In this document: piece by piece, positions 1-8,158 of the stretch
How positions within the stretch are numbered: position 1 is the stretch's first letter
Layout of the letters: every line of letters begins with the position of its first letter
NCBI RefSeq assembly: GCF_001884045.1
Contig: NZ_MACF01000125.1
Location: forward strand, 1 to 63,741
Direction of reading: 5' to 3'
Length of the DNA stretch: 63,741 nt
From: Bacillus mobilis
GTDB lineage: Bacteria; Bacillota; Bacilli; Bacillales; Bacillaceae_G
The notes under the pieces: model-generated
Seen by the model: only the letters and a program-made list of their open reading frames with translations
What the model was told of the DNA's origin: nothing
The model's database searches: none
Position numbers and translations under genes: made by a program

Positions 1-5
1 TTTAT

Positions 6-833
6 ATGTTACAACAGCAGTTAGAAGAAATTCGTAATAATAATTACGTAATGGATAATACAATTAACATGGATTTTTTAATTTCCAATATGCTTAAACA
101 TATCGGTGTTACCGATAGCTATTTAAGGGACAAACTTATTTGCTCTACTTTTTACCATCTCATCAAAAAGGACTACATTTCACACACACAATTACAGAAA
201 CTATTATTAGAAAGCATTAGTGAAAACTATTTATTGTATAACATTCATTCAGATGACAAAGATGCGGTATTTACCCGCGCATTTACAACATTATTAATTG
301 CACTCATTATTGATGCCGATACAAATCATAATTTCTTATCACAGGCTGATCTTTTACATGTAAAAGATCGATTAGTGCTATATATGAACAATGAGCATGA
401 TTTCCGTGGATATGTTCAAGACCACGGCTGGGCACATAGTATCGCTCATGCTTCTGATACATTTGAGGCGCTTGTGAATAGCCCTAAACTAGAAACTTTA
501 TATTACGAAGAAATATTACAAACTTTATTAAACAAAGTTTGTGTTCATTCCATCTATTACAAATATGAAGAAGATGAACGCCTCGTTTATCCGATTGTCG
601 CAATGCTACAAAGTGGCCTAAAGGAAGAAACACTCATATTAGCCCTTCATGATTTAGTAGCTCAATTACAAGTAAAAAAATTAACTCTACATATTGAATC
701 ATACGAATTTCTATACGGAAATATAAAATCTTTCTTACGTAGCTTATTTTTCAGATTACGTACACTGTCTATATGCAAAGAAACAGAATGCGAAATTGAA
801 AAATTGCTACAAGAACTTCCAAAATATTATTAA
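6..833 (+). CDS. DUF2785 domain-containing protein
   Basis: The 275-residue product is recognisable as a DUF2785 protein, a family of unknown function found mainly in Firmicutes. The motif RGYVQDHGWAHSIAHASD near residue 138 is typical of that family. It looks soluble and alpha-helical, with no signal peptide. The start lies only five bases from the window edge, so its ribosome site and promoter cannot be judged. The N-terminus (MLQQQLEEI) fits the family, so the gene is probably complete. It stands alone, converging on a small membrane protein gene across a shared terminator. Confidence 0.75.
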   Translation: MLQQQLEEIRNNNYVMDNTINMDFLISNMLKHIGVTDSYLRDKLICSTFYHLIKKDYISHTQLQKLLLESISENYLLYNIHSDDKDAVFTRAFTTLLIALIIDADTNHNFLSQADLLHVKDRLVLYMNNEHDFRGYVQDHGWAHSIAHASDTFEALVNSPKLETLYYEEILQTLLNKVCVHSIYYKYEEDERLVYPIVAMLQSGLKEETLILALHDLVAQLQVKKLTLHIESYEFLYGNIKSFLRSLFFRLRTLSICKETECEIEKLLQELPKYY

Positions 834-866
834 AAAAAGAAGGCCACTTAAAAAGTGCCTTCTTCT
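834..866. terminator. Bidirectional intrinsic terminator
   Basis: GAAGG and CACTT pair with AAGTG and CCTTC around an AAAA loop, flanked by A-rich and T-rich tracts on either side. It can end both the DUF2785 gene and the convergent small membrane gene, whose stop codon lies inside the stem. Confidence 0.75.
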
Positions 867-1054
867 ATTTCATTAATATTTAATTGAAATTTCACGATCC
901 AAACTGAGAAAAGGTGGACAAGAAGCGCAAACGCCATACATGCTCCGCTTAAAAAAGTTAGTATAGGATGCGAATACACGTGCCCTAATCCATAAGATAT
1001 AGCCACGAAAAACATTGTTATGTAAATATAAATTGCTCCATGTATTTGCCTCAT
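848..1054 (-). CDS. Small two-helix membrane protein
   Basis: I do not recognise this 68-residue protein. It has two clear hydrophobic segments, about residues 6-26 and 30-53, and a short acidic tail, so it should be a small integral membrane protein. The start at 1054 was chosen because AGGAGG sits five bases upstream. A longer reading to 1102 has no ribosome site. It stands alone on its strand and shares its terminator with the convergent DUF2785 gene. Its function is unknown. Confidence 0.6.
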   Translation of the reverse strand: MRQIHGAIYIYITMFFVAISYGLGHVYSHPILTFLSGACMAFALLVHLFSVWIVKFQLNINEIEEGTF

Positions 1055-1117
1055 ATGAACCTCCTTTTCCCATATTATAACATAAATTTTCTGATTATTC
1101 ACATTAATCGTTTGTGA

Positions 1118-1303
1118 TTAATATTTCTCAACTGTTACACCTCTAACAGCCGCCTTAATATATGGTGCTCCTTGTAAACTTTGTAAACCCTCTGTTTTGC
1201 CTGTTACAACTACACCGTATATTGGTAGTTCTTTTGGTTTGAAGTTTTCCATCTCATTATAGTTTTCCCTAAAATATTTTTGATATCCCCCCTTTATTTT
1301 CAC
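1118..1303 (-). pseudogene. Remnant resembling the C-terminal part of a sigma-factor regulator
   Basis: The frame encodes 61 residues ending in a stretch (ELPIYGVVVTGKTEGLQSL) that resembles the end of the sigma-factor regulator C-terminal domain found in anti-sigma-like proteins. The family assignment is from memory and tentative. Such proteins are normally several hundred residues with an N-terminal membrane helix, which is absent here. The only start is a GTG without a ribosome site. No sigma factor gene is adjacent. It reads best as the 3' remnant of a lost gene. Confidence 0.4.
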
Positions 1304-1340
1304 TTAAAGCTATCTAAATACAGCTTTTCTAAATGTTTAT

Positions 1341-1372
1341 TATAATAAAAAGCACATCTATTTTGATGTGCT
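1341..1372 (-). terminator. Terminator of the downstream acetyltransferase
   Basis: AGCACATC and GATGTGCT pair around a six-base loop, followed on the minus strand by TTTTTATTAT. It lies about 80 bases past the stop of the acetyltransferase at 1448. Confidence 0.7.
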
Positions 1373-1447
1373 CTACACATATACTTTAGTAACATATGAA
1401 TCATTTTTTGAAACAAAAACTCCCATTCATCTCTCCCCACACTATAG

Positions 1448-1903
1448 TTATGACTTAGTTGCCATAATAATTGAACGAGGATAAAACCCCAGCTTTTCAT
1501 AAAACGATACAGCTTCATTCCCGTACACTACTGTTAATTCAATTTCATCTATCTTCCTCGCTTTAAACCATTCCACTGCACTATTCATTAATTTTAAACC
1601 AAATCCGTTTCTTCGATATTTTTCATCAACGAATAAAACTTCAATCTTTCCGTTTACACTTTTACTATACGCTATACAAAATCCTAATATATCACCTGTT
1701 TCCGCCTCAACTAATAATTCAATTCTATATTCTCCATACTTTGAATTCTGTTTATAATTTTCAATACGTTCCTCAAATGTCATTCTTGGATAATCACCTG
1801 AAAAATGTTTTGATTTATTATTATGATATTCATTTAATTTATTTAAGGGTTCTCTTATTATTTCTATTTCATCGAGAGTGATATATTTATTACTAATCAT
1901 CAT
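1448..1903 (-). CDS. GNAT family N-acetyltransferase
   Basis: This 151-residue protein has the GNAT fold. Motif A is visible around residues 90-105, with the acetyl-CoA pyrophosphate loop (KYRRNGFGLKL), followed by the C-terminal NEAVSFYEKLGF motif. The substrate cannot be deduced. GGAG lies about 10 bases upstream of two alternative ATG codons, at 1903 and 1900. It is one of three acetyltransferase genes within the first 3.2 kb or at 57.2 kb. It has its own terminator and appears monocistronic. Confidence 0.8.
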   Translation of the reverse strand: MMISNKYITLDEIEIIREPLNKLNEYHNNKSKHFSGDYPRMTFEERIENYKQNSKYGEYRIELLVEAETGDILGFCIAYSKSVNGKIEVLFVDEKYRRNGFGLKLMNSAVEWFKARKIDEIELTVVYGNEAVSFYEKLGFYPRSIIMATKS

Positions 1904-1975
1904 CCTACAGCATCTCCAATAATATATATTCCAACCAAAAAGAAGACCATTTTACGGTTATAAAATACCAATCTA

Positions 1976-2320
1976 TTATTTCATCGCTTCTTTTACAACA
2001 TCTTGAATCATAACGACTTCTGTTTTCATATCAACAGAGGGTGCTTCTTCATCAATACACTCATACCAAAATTCCAAATGCTTTTTATCAACTTCATGAT
2101 GAGAATTTTCGACAAGAGCCCCGCCTTCTCCTTGCACAGAATACCAATATAAGTACTCTTCTCCATCTCTTATTTCCCGGAAAATTGTCTCAACGTACAT
2201 CTTTTCGTCGTTTAGTGTCAAAAGCACTTCTTTCATATTGTCATTAAGAAGCTGCATCCATTCATCTACACGATGACTTTTACCTTGTTTCACTTTGAAT
2301 CTCGTTAACTCCACATTCAT
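1976..2320 (-). CDS. DUF6176 family protein
   Basis: This acidic, soluble 114-residue protein resembles the small family DUF6176, with an N-terminal strand rich in V, E and L followed by a W-rich central part (EEYLYWYSVQGEGG). Its function is not known. It starts two bases after the stop of the upstream acetyltransferase and is therefore probably the third gene of a cupin-acetyltransferase-DUF6176 operon. Confidence 0.6.
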   Translation of the reverse strand: MNVELTRFKVKQGKSHRVDEWMQLLNDNMKEVLLTLNDEKMYVETIFREIRDGEEYLYWYSVQGEGGALVENSHHEVDKKHLEFWYECIDEEAPSVDMKTEVVMIQDVVKEAMK

Positions 2321-2322
2321 TT

Positions 2323-3111
2323 TTATTCCCCCGTTCTCTTCCGTACAAACAAACTATATTCTATTGGATGATTAAAACTTAATTTACTAGCTAATTTTTG
2401 CGAAGGAATATTGTCTACATAACAATCCCAGCACGGTGTAATATCATTTTGCATGCAATGTTCAATGAACCGTGTCGCAACAGCTTGAGCTAATCCTTTT
2501 CCTTGATATGCTTTATGCGTAGCAATATCGATTTCAGCAAAACTATTCCCGCTAAATATTGAGACGCATTCAGCTATAATCATCCCATCTTGTTCTATAC
2601 AAAATCCAAAACCACCGTTCAAAAACGTTTCTTTTGATCCCCAATATTCTTTGTAGTACTCCTCTGTAAATTCACTGCTTCGTTCTATATCACTTTTATC
2701 AATACGCTTCACTTCATATGTATTTTTGTTTGCATCTTGTTTTTTCTCTTCAGAAATTTCTCTTTGAAATTTCATTCGCGGCATATTCCGAAGTACATTA
2801 CTAAAACGCCCTTCAATCATTATTTCCCACTCTTCAATTGAAGTGAAGAGTGTAAATCTCTTCTCTGTTTTTTCAAGAGCCACTTTTAAATACGCAAATA
2901 GATCTTCGTTATAATTTTGATCATCCGTATCACCAAATAAATAATAGATACCGTTAGCTGTACGAATTAATCCTGCTGTTAACTTCTCGTTGGCAAAAAT
3001 CTCACCATCTATCATTTGGTCACATACCGCATAAGCAAACGTCGTCGTTCTTGCATTACTTTCTAAAATCGGAAGGATTTTTCTATACTCGGCTACAGAT
3101 AATTTTTTCAT
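2323..3111 (-). CDS. GNAT acetyltransferase, ZmaR-like family
   Basis: The 262-residue protein has the layout of the two-part acetyltransferase family that includes the zwittermicin A resistance protein ZmaR. The N-terminal half is divergent. The C-terminal half carries the acetyl-CoA loop (YQGKGLAQAVATRF) and the CWDCYVDNIPSQKLASKLSF segment. The substrate is unknown, and self-resistance is only one possibility. Its ATG overlaps the stop of the cupin gene by four bases, which suggests translational coupling. Confidence 0.7.
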   Translation of the reverse strand: MKKLSVAEYRKILPILESNARTTTFAYAVCDQMIDGEIFANEKLTAGLIRTANGIYYLFGDTDDQNYNEDLFAYLKVALEKTEKRFTLFTSIEEWEIMIEGRFSNVLRNMPRMKFQREISEEKKQDANKNTYEVKRIDKSDIERSSEFTEEYYKEYWGSKETFLNGGFGFCIEQDGMIIAECVSIFSGNSFAEIDIATHKAYQGKGLAQAVATRFIEHCMQNDITPCWDCYVDNIPSQKLASKLSFNHPIEYSLFVRKRTGE

Positions 3112-3452
3112 AATTGCTCCACTTTAATCGTATCAGCTTCTATATTTTCAAAACAAAGATTTACTGTTCTCTTTAATGCTCTCGTTCTATGAATCGTGCA
3201 TGCTGGAATTAAGATCGAATCATTCGGCTTTAAAATCGCCGTCTCTCCATCTTCAAAATCGATAAGTAGTTCTCCCTCTAACACAATAAATAATTCATCC
3301 GAATTAGAATGATAGTGCCAATCATATTCACCAGTAAATACAGCGATTCGTAAGCAATGACTATTTATATTTGAAACGACGAAGTTTTTATGTTGATCTT
3401 GAATGTCTTTTGTTAACTCTAATAGATTTACTGTTTCCATAGTTCTTCCCAT
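3108..3452 (-). CDS. Cupin domain-containing protein
   Basis: This 114-residue single-domain cupin carries the metal-ligand pattern HYHSNSDELFIVLEGE in motif 1 and a second motif ending in IPACTIHRTRAL. Such proteins bind a metal in a small beta-barrel; the ligand or reaction cannot be told from sequence. The start at 3452 was chosen because AGAGGGG lies six bases upstream; a longer frame to 3491 lacks a ribosome site. It is the first gene of a three-gene operon and is divergent from the HTH regulator at 3640. Confidence 0.7.
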   Translation of the reverse strand: MGRTMETVNLLELTKDIQDQHKNFVVSNINSHCLRIAVFTGEYDWHYHSNSDELFIVLEGELLIDFEDGETAILKPNDSILIPACTIHRTRALKRTVNLCFENIEADTIKVEQL

Positions 3453-3541
3453 CCAATTCCCCTCTTTCGACTTTCGACTTCCGATTTTCATTCAATTCCA
3501 AATTATCACAAAAAACAATATCATAACAAGCTATATTTCAC

Positions 3542-3602
3542 GTAAAGTTTTGTTTACTTTTTGTAAAGTTTCATTTACTTATTACCTAAAAATGGATATA
3601 AT
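3542..3602 (+). promoter_or_regulatory. Tandem operator and sigma-A promoter of the HTH regulator gene
   Basis: Two near-identical 18-base sequences, GTAAAGTTTTGTTTACTT at 3542 and GTAAAGTTTCATTTACTT at 3563, lie exactly 21 bases apart. Each holds an inverted repeat, GTAAA-N6-TTTAC. The second overlaps a -35 box (TTTACT, 3574-3579), with TATAAT at 3597-3602 after 17 bases. This arrangement suits autorepression by the small regulator encoded just downstream. Confidence 0.6.
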
Positions 3603-3639
3603 AAATGTAACAAATTTACAAAAAGGAGACTTTGTATAT

Positions 3640-3855
3640 TTGATTAAAAATAAGGTGAAACAATTCCGCGTCGTTAGAGACATCACCCAAGAACAATTAG
3701 CTTCCTCTGTTCAAATCACTAGACAATCCCTCATCGCTATCGAAAAAAACAAATACAACCCAAGTTTAGAATTAGCATTGAAATTATGTGAGTTTTTCAA
3801 CTGTAAAGTAGAAGATTTATTTCAATTAGATAAAACTGGGGAGGAAAAAGAATGA
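3640..3855 (+). CDS. Small Xre-family HTH transcriptional regulator
   Basis: The product is a 71-residue Xre/Cro-type DNA-binding protein that is almost entirely helix-turn-helix (ITQEQLASSVQITRQSLIAIE). I chose the TTG start at 3640 because AAAGGAG lies about 11 bases upstream; the upstream in-frame ATG sits inside the -10 box. The last codons overlap the next gene by four bases. Short regulators of this type often control the membrane protein gene they precede, and the tandem operator upstream fits autoregulation. Confidence 0.85.
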   Translation: MIKNKVKQFRVVRDITQEQLASSVQITRQSLIAIEKNKYNPSLELALKLCEFFNCKVEDLFQLDKTGEEKE

Positions 3856-4277
3856 AAAACACTTTTAATCAAGAGTTCATTTCGCATCTTACCATTTTGT
3901 TGTTAGGTTCAACTTTTCTTTATTTCAATAGTAATGATGAAGAAAAGATTAGTTCTGTCCTTCTATTCACTGGCGTATACATACTCTTAGCCTTGATACT
4001 ATTCGTAGTGAAACGGATATTCTTTAAGAAAAAAAAGAGCGATTCCGAGAAGTATCCATTACCTGAAATGGATGAAAGAATCGAGAAGATGAGTTTAAAA
4101 CTTATGGCACAAATTTTCGGCCTCTCTCATTTAATCGGTTCTGCGATACTATTTATTTTATATATCACTGACAAAAATTCGATGATACGAGTTGAGTATG
4201 CCTTGTATTACTTATTCGGCATTCTTTTCTTTACAATGATGTTCGGATTAAGAATCGTAAAGAAACTAGACAATTAG
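3852..4277 (+). CDS. Four-helix membrane protein coupled to the HTH regulator
   Basis: This 141-residue protein has four hydrophobic segments, at about residues 10-25, 35-55, 88-106 and 115-135, with a basic loop (FFKKKKSD) after the second pair half. The central PEMDERIEKMSLKL segment recalls DUF2178-like proteins that are paired with small HTH regulators, but this is tentative. Its ATG overlaps the regulator stop codon (ATGA), so the two are co-translated. It may be the regulated output or a sensor partner. Confidence 0.6.
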   Translation: MKNTFNQEFISHLTILLLGSTFLYFNSNDEEKISSVLLFTGVYILLALILFVVKRIFFKKKKSDSEKYPLPEMDERIEKMSLKLMAQIFGLSHLIGSAILFILYITDKNSMIRVEYALYYLFGILFFTMMFGLRIVKKLDN

Positions 4278-4287
4278 CTCAAATAAA

Positions 4288-4316
4288 AAGCCCCTCCTTA
4301 TCAAAGGAGGGGCTTA
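4288..4316. terminator. Bidirectional terminator
   Basis: AAGCCCCTCCTT pairs with AAGGAGGGGCTT around a four-base loop. It separates the membrane protein gene from the convergent ald gene. Confidence 0.8.
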
Positions 4317-4328
4317 CATGTATTTCTA

Positions 4329-5462
4329 TTATGATAAAGCAGGAGCTTTTTCAAGTAGCTCTTTCGCATCAGCATATTGTAAGCCGTGTGCTTCTGCAAC
4401 TGCTTCGAATGTTACATATCCGTCTAATGTGTTAATACCTTTTAGTAATGCAGTATTGCCTAGGCAAGCATCTTTGTAGCCTTTGTTCGCAATTTGCACT
4501 GCATATGGTACTGTTACATTTGTTAATGCAAGAGTTGATGTACGTGGAACCGCACCTGGCATATTAGCAACTGCATAATGAACAACGCCATGTTTTTCGT
4601 AAGTTGGGTTGTCGTGAGTTGTAATACGGTCAGTTGTTTCGAAAATACCACCTTGGTCAATCGCGATATCTACAACGACAGAACCTGGTTCCATTGATTG
4701 AATCATTTCTTCTGTTACAAGTTTTGGCGCTTTTGCACCTGGAATTAATACCGCACCAATAACAAGGTCAGATTCTTTTACAGCTTCTGCAATGTTGTAT
4801 GGGTTAGACATTAACGTTTTTACTTGGTTACCGAAAATGTCATCTAGTTGACGAAGACGTTCTGCGCTTAAGTCGATGATTGTTACATCTGCACCTAAAC
4901 CTACTGCAATCTTCGCTGCGTTTGTACCAGCTTGACCACCGCCGATAATTGTTACTTTGCCGCGTTTTACCCCTGGAACGCCTGCAAGTAAAATACCTTT
5001 ACCGCCTTTGTTTTTCTCAAGGAATTGTGCACCGATTTGTGCAGACATACGACCAGCTACTTCACTCATAGGTGCAAGTAATGGTAAAGAACGATTGTCT
5101 AATTGCACTGTTTCGTATGCAATTGATACCACTTTGTTATCAATTAATGCTTTCGTTAATTCTGGTTCTGGAGCTAAGTGTAAGTATGTGAATAAAATTA
5201 AACCTTCGTGGAAATAACCATATTCACTTGCAACTGGCTCTTTTACCTTCATAACCATATCTTGATTCCATGCTTCTTCAGCAGTTTCAACAAGTTTCGC
5301 ACCAGCTTGTACGTATTCTTCATCTGTAAAGCCTGATCCTATACCTGCTCCTTTTTGAACAAAAACTTCATGACCATTTTGTACTAAATGTACCGCTCCC
5401 GCTGGCGTCATTGCCACGCGGTTTTCATTGTTTTTAATTTCTGTTGGAATACCGATACGCAT
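4329..5462 (-). CDS. ald: Alanine dehydrogenase
   Basis: The enzyme interconverts L-alanine and pyruvate plus ammonia with NAD. It lets alanine serve as carbon and nitrogen source and supports sporulation in Bacillus. The 377-residue length is typical. The N-terminus [20 protein letters not shown] is the family signature, and the nucleotide-binding loop [13 protein letters not shown] lies near residue 174. AAGGGGG precedes the ATG by eight bases. It appears monocistronic. A promoter and a cre-like site lie 45-100 bases upstream, so carbon repression by CcpA is plausible. Confidence 0.95.
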   Translation of the reverse strand: MRIGIPTEIKNNENRVAMTPAGAVHLVQNGHEVFVQKGAGIGSGFTDEEYVQAGAKLVETAEEAWNQDMVMKVKEPVASEYGYFHEGLILFTYLHLAPEPELTKALIDNKVVSIAYETVQLDNRSLPLLAPMSEVAGRMSAQIGAQFLEKNKGGKGILLAGVPGVKRGKVTIIGGGQAGTNAAKIAVGLGADVTIIDLSAERLRQLDDIFGNQVKTLMSNPYNIAEAVKESDLVIGAVLIPGAKAPKLVTEEMIQSMEPGSVVVDIAIDQGGIFETTDRITTHDNPTYEKHGVVHYAVANMPGAVPRTSTLALTNVTVPYAVQIANKGYKDACLGNTALLKGINTLDGYVTFEAVAEAHGLQYADAKELLEKAPALS

Positions 5463-5506
5463 TATTAGTTCCCCCTTGAGTTATGAAATGACCCCTGAAT
5501 CATTTT

Positions 5507-5560
5507 TTAAAGCGCTTTCTACGCTCTTATATTTTAACATAATATCTCAATATTTGACAA
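5507..5560 (-). promoter_or_regulatory. Candidate ald promoter with overlapping cre-like site
   Basis: On the minus strand TTGTCA (5560-5555) and TAAAAT (5536-5531) are 18 bases apart. Immediately downstream lies TTAAAGCGCTTTCT (5507-5520), which matches the symmetrical CcpA site TGAAAGCGCTTTCA at 12 of 14 positions. A site near +10 would block transcription by roadblock. Binding is inferred. Confidence 0.5.
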
Positions 5561-5675
5561 AAAATAATACAAGTTTTCCGATAGATTTAATTTTACATTA
5601 AAGGACAGTATTATCCGCGCCTTTCAGCATACAAGATAAACTGTCCAATTATTCGAAACTTCACTTTATTTCGCT

Positions 5676-6434
5676 CTATCGATGTCTATGAATAACATCT
5701 ACTGCACCAGTTACTTCAATAATTGTACCGGTAATCATATCGGAATCGTCCTCACATAAAAACGAAATCGTTCTTGCGATATCTTCACCTGTTCCAGATC
5801 TACCAATTGGTGTGTTCTGTTCTTTCAACTGACGCGCTTCTTGAATTGTCGCTTCTTTCATTTCACCAATAATATCACCAGGACATACCATATTTGCAGT
5901 GATACCATATTCCGCTTCTTCGTAAGCAACTGTTTTCGTTAATGAAACAAGTCCTACTTTCGCTGCTGCAAAAGCTGAACGGTAAATCCAGCCCGGTGCG
6001 CTATCTGCTCCTTGGAATCCGTAATTAATAATACGGCCAAAGTTTTGTTTTCTCATAACAGGAACGACAAGTTTCAACAAATGAAACACCGCTGTTAAAT
6101 TACCCTGAATCATTTCATTCCATTCGTCTTCTTCATAATCAACTAACTTTTTTCGTTCAAATACATATGGACCAGCATTATTAATTAAAAAGTCAATTTT
6201 GCCAAAACGGCTTATCGCTTCTTCTACTATTTTATGTAAATCTTCCTTTTTCGTGACATCCGCTTGCACGAATTGTAGACGTTCTTCCATATTTTTATAT
6301 GTTTCTTTCATCGTTTCCATAGCAGTTATATCGCTATGATATGTTACTGTTACTGAATATCCTTTAGCCAATAACTTTTCTGTTACTTGCTTTCCTAAAC
6401 CTTTCGTACCGGCTGTAATGAGCGCATGTCTCAC
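5676..6434 (-). CDS. SDR-family oxidoreductase with altered active site
   Basis: This 252-residue protein has the short-chain dehydrogenase fold, with the cofactor loop TAGTKGLG near the N-terminus, then DVT and NNAG motifs. The catalytic tyrosine of the YxxxK motif is replaced by phenylalanine (SAFAAAKVGL), and the usual catalytic serine region reads NYGFQG, without the serine. A tyrosine four residues earlier gives Y-x7-K. It may be inactive, a binding protein, or use an enoyl-reductase-like arrangement. The GTG start at 6434 has AAAGGAGG nine bases upstream. Its substrate is unknown. Confidence 0.75.
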   Translation of the reverse strand: MRHALITAGTKGLGKQVTEKLLAKGYSVTVTYHSDITAMETMKETYKNMEERLQFVQADVTKKEDLHKIVEEAISRFGKIDFLINNAGPYVFERKKLVDYEEDEWNEMIQGNLTAVFHLLKLVVPVMRKQNFGRIINYGFQGADSAPGWIYRSAFAAAKVGLVSLTKTVAYEEAEYGITANMVCPGDIIGEMKEATIQEARQLKEQNTPIGRSGTGEDIARTISFLCEDDSDMITGTIIEVTGAVDVIHRHR

Positions 6435-6616
6435 AAAAAACTGCCTCCTTTTAAATTGCCATAGTTCATATGTAACAAGTTCTTGCACCAATTACAACTA
6501 AAATGAATTGAAACAGAGTTTTCGAAATTCTGTAACCTTTCTGGCAAGCACATTACCAAAATTTGTTTTATAATAAAGTTGTAAACAGTAATAAAAATGA
6601 TTGGGAGGAATTTACT

Positions 6617-7075
6617 ATGAATAATACATATACAAATATTTTAATCGCGGTGGACGGTTCTAAAGAAGCAGAAAAAGCCTTTAAAAAAGCAATTCAAGTC
6701 GCAAAACGAAACGATGCAACATTAACAATTGCTCATATCGTTGATGTAAAAGCATACTCAGCAGTAGAAGCTTATAGCCGTGCAATTGCTGAACGTGCAA
6801 ATCTATTTGCAGAAGACTTATTAGAAGACTACAAAAAAACTGCGCTTGAAGCTGGTCTTGAAAAAATTGAAACTGTATTAGAATTCGGTAATCCTAAATC
6901 TAAAATTTCAAAAGAAATCGCTCCAAACCATAAAGTAGATTTAATTATGTGTGGTGCAACTGGTTTAAATGCTGTTGAGCGTTTCCTAATTGGTAGCGTC
7001 TCTGAACATATTATTCGCTATGCGAAATGCGATGTCCTTGTTGTTCGTGGTGATGAGGAGCAAGGTGATCTTTAA
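6617..7075 (+). CDS. Universal stress protein, UspA family
   Basis: This cytoplasmic 152-residue Usp-domain protein starts with NILIAVDGSKEAEKAFKKA. It ends in the nucleotide-binding signature GATGLNAVERFLIGSVS, with the G-x2-G-x9-G-S spacing of ATP-binding members. Such proteins form dimers and accumulate under stress; the specific role here is unknown. The start at 6617 follows GGGAGG. A longer frame to 6563 has no ribosome site. TATAAT lies at 6569-6574. It is monocistronic, with its own terminator. Confidence 0.85.
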   Translation: MNNTYTNILIAVDGSKEAEKAFKKAIQVAKRNDATLTIAHIVDVKAYSAVEAYSRAIAERANLFAEDLLEDYKKTALEAGLEKIETVLEFGNPKSKISKEIAPNHKVDLIMCGATGLNAVERFLIGSVSEHIIRYAKCDVLVVRGDEEQGDL

Positions 7076-7084
7076 TTCATAAAT

Positions 7085-7116
7085 AAAACACCAAGTCCAC
7101 ATGGGCTTGGTGTTTT
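7085..7116. terminator. Bidirectional terminator
   Basis: AACACCAAG pairs with CTTGGTGTT, followed by TTT on the plus strand and preceded by A residues. It serves usp and the convergent membrane gene. Confidence 0.75.
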
Positions 7117-7811
7117 TCATTTCACATACTTCACTATAAATACAAGACAAACCACTACAACAATAACAATTGCCAACACATATGGCGGTAAGAACTTCAA
7201 AGACCATAATGCCATCATAATCGTCGCAACCGTTAAATACGATTGTCGTGCATCTTCTGTCATCTTTTTACGAAGCAAGAACACATACAAATAACCGATT
7301 GGCGGCGTGATAAAGCACAGAACATATGTAATTTTAGACTTCAAATACCATTTTTGTTCTCCAAGTTTCTGTATATCTTCTTCTATTCTCTTATGCTCTT
7401 GTTCTCTCGCTTCTTCTACAAGCGGATCTTCCTCTTCTTCTCGCTTCTCTTTCATATAAGGAAGAAAGTGCATGAAAAAATAATATACAAATACGAACGC
7501 TCCAAATCCAATATCTAATCTTTCTAATGGAATATGCTCACTGAAAAAACAGCAGTAAGCGATAAAGACAAACAGTATGTCATCATCCAAAAGGAACGTT
7601 TTCTCTTTTTCCGTTCCATTTCTTTTTTATTTTGTACATGTTTTCTTTTCGAAAGCCATATCGAAATACAGCAATCTACTATAAATAGAATAAAAATAAA
7701 TATCCCAACGTGTACTGTTTCTACATCCTTAAATGAAAAGATGTTTGGGAATGCAGCGTGTAATACAATTAATGTGTACAAAATTATCCCTATAAAATAA
7801 ATACGTCTCAT
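7117..7811 (-). pseudogene. Multi-helix membrane protein gene with an apparent frameshift
   Basis: Two overlapping frames make sense only when joined. The first starts at 7811 behind AAAGGA and encodes two membrane helices and a basic linker ending KRKRSF. The second picks up at about 7590 (LDDDILFVFIAYCC) and encodes further helices and an acidic coiled stretch (KREEEEDPLVEEAREQE). The second frame has no ribosome site of its own, only a TTG. One extra T in the four-T run at 7589-7592 would restore a single frame of about 230 codons. Its function is unknown. A sequencing error cannot be excluded. Confidence 0.55.
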
Positions 7812-7906
7812 TTTCCATTCCTTTCTTATTTCCTAACTTTAGGTTAACATACATTTTTTAGAAATAGACGGACAAAATATAGATGTTAAAAAAAGGAGGA
7901 TGCTAC

Positions 7907-8086
7907 ATGGATGATTCTGAACGTATTATTTTAGATGTGAATGGAAAAGAAATTGAAATGTTAGAGACGATTCGTGCACATTTTAAAGAGACACACGGAA
8001 TTGAACTAAGTAACGGTGCATTACTACGAGATTTAATGGATATTGAATATATTCGAATTACGGAAGATCGACATAAGTATGATTGA
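7907..8086 (+). CDS. Small conserved-looking cytoplasmic protein
   Basis: I do not recognise this 59-residue acidic protein (MDDSERIILDVNGKEIEML at the start). An excellent AAAGGAGG lies seven bases before the ATG at 7907, which makes it a credible gene. It is predicted to be mostly helical. The middle (ELSNGALLRDLMDIEYI) looks faintly like a short DNA-binding or dimerisation helix pair, but I would not assign a family. It converges on argH. Confidence 0.65.
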   Translation: MDDSERIILDVNGKEIEMLETIRAHFKETHGIELSNGALLRDLMDIEYIRITEDRHKYD

Positions 8087-8107
8087 TTTTAAGCTATAAA
8101 AATCACA

Positions 8108-8147
8108 AAAAAGGTACGCTTCCCTCTACTAAGGTTAGCGCACCTTC
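8108..8147. terminator. Terminator of argGH (bidirectional)
   Basis: AAGGTACGCT pairs with AGCGCACCTT around a loop of about 16 bases, with one mismatch. T-rich tracts occur on both strands. Confidence 0.7.
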
Positions 8148-8158
8148 TTTCTTACCAA

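Noticed and set aside
1300-1518. 72-codon minus-strand frame
   Set aside because: It overlaps the end of the acetyltransferase and its terminator, has no ribosome site, and its composition looks random.
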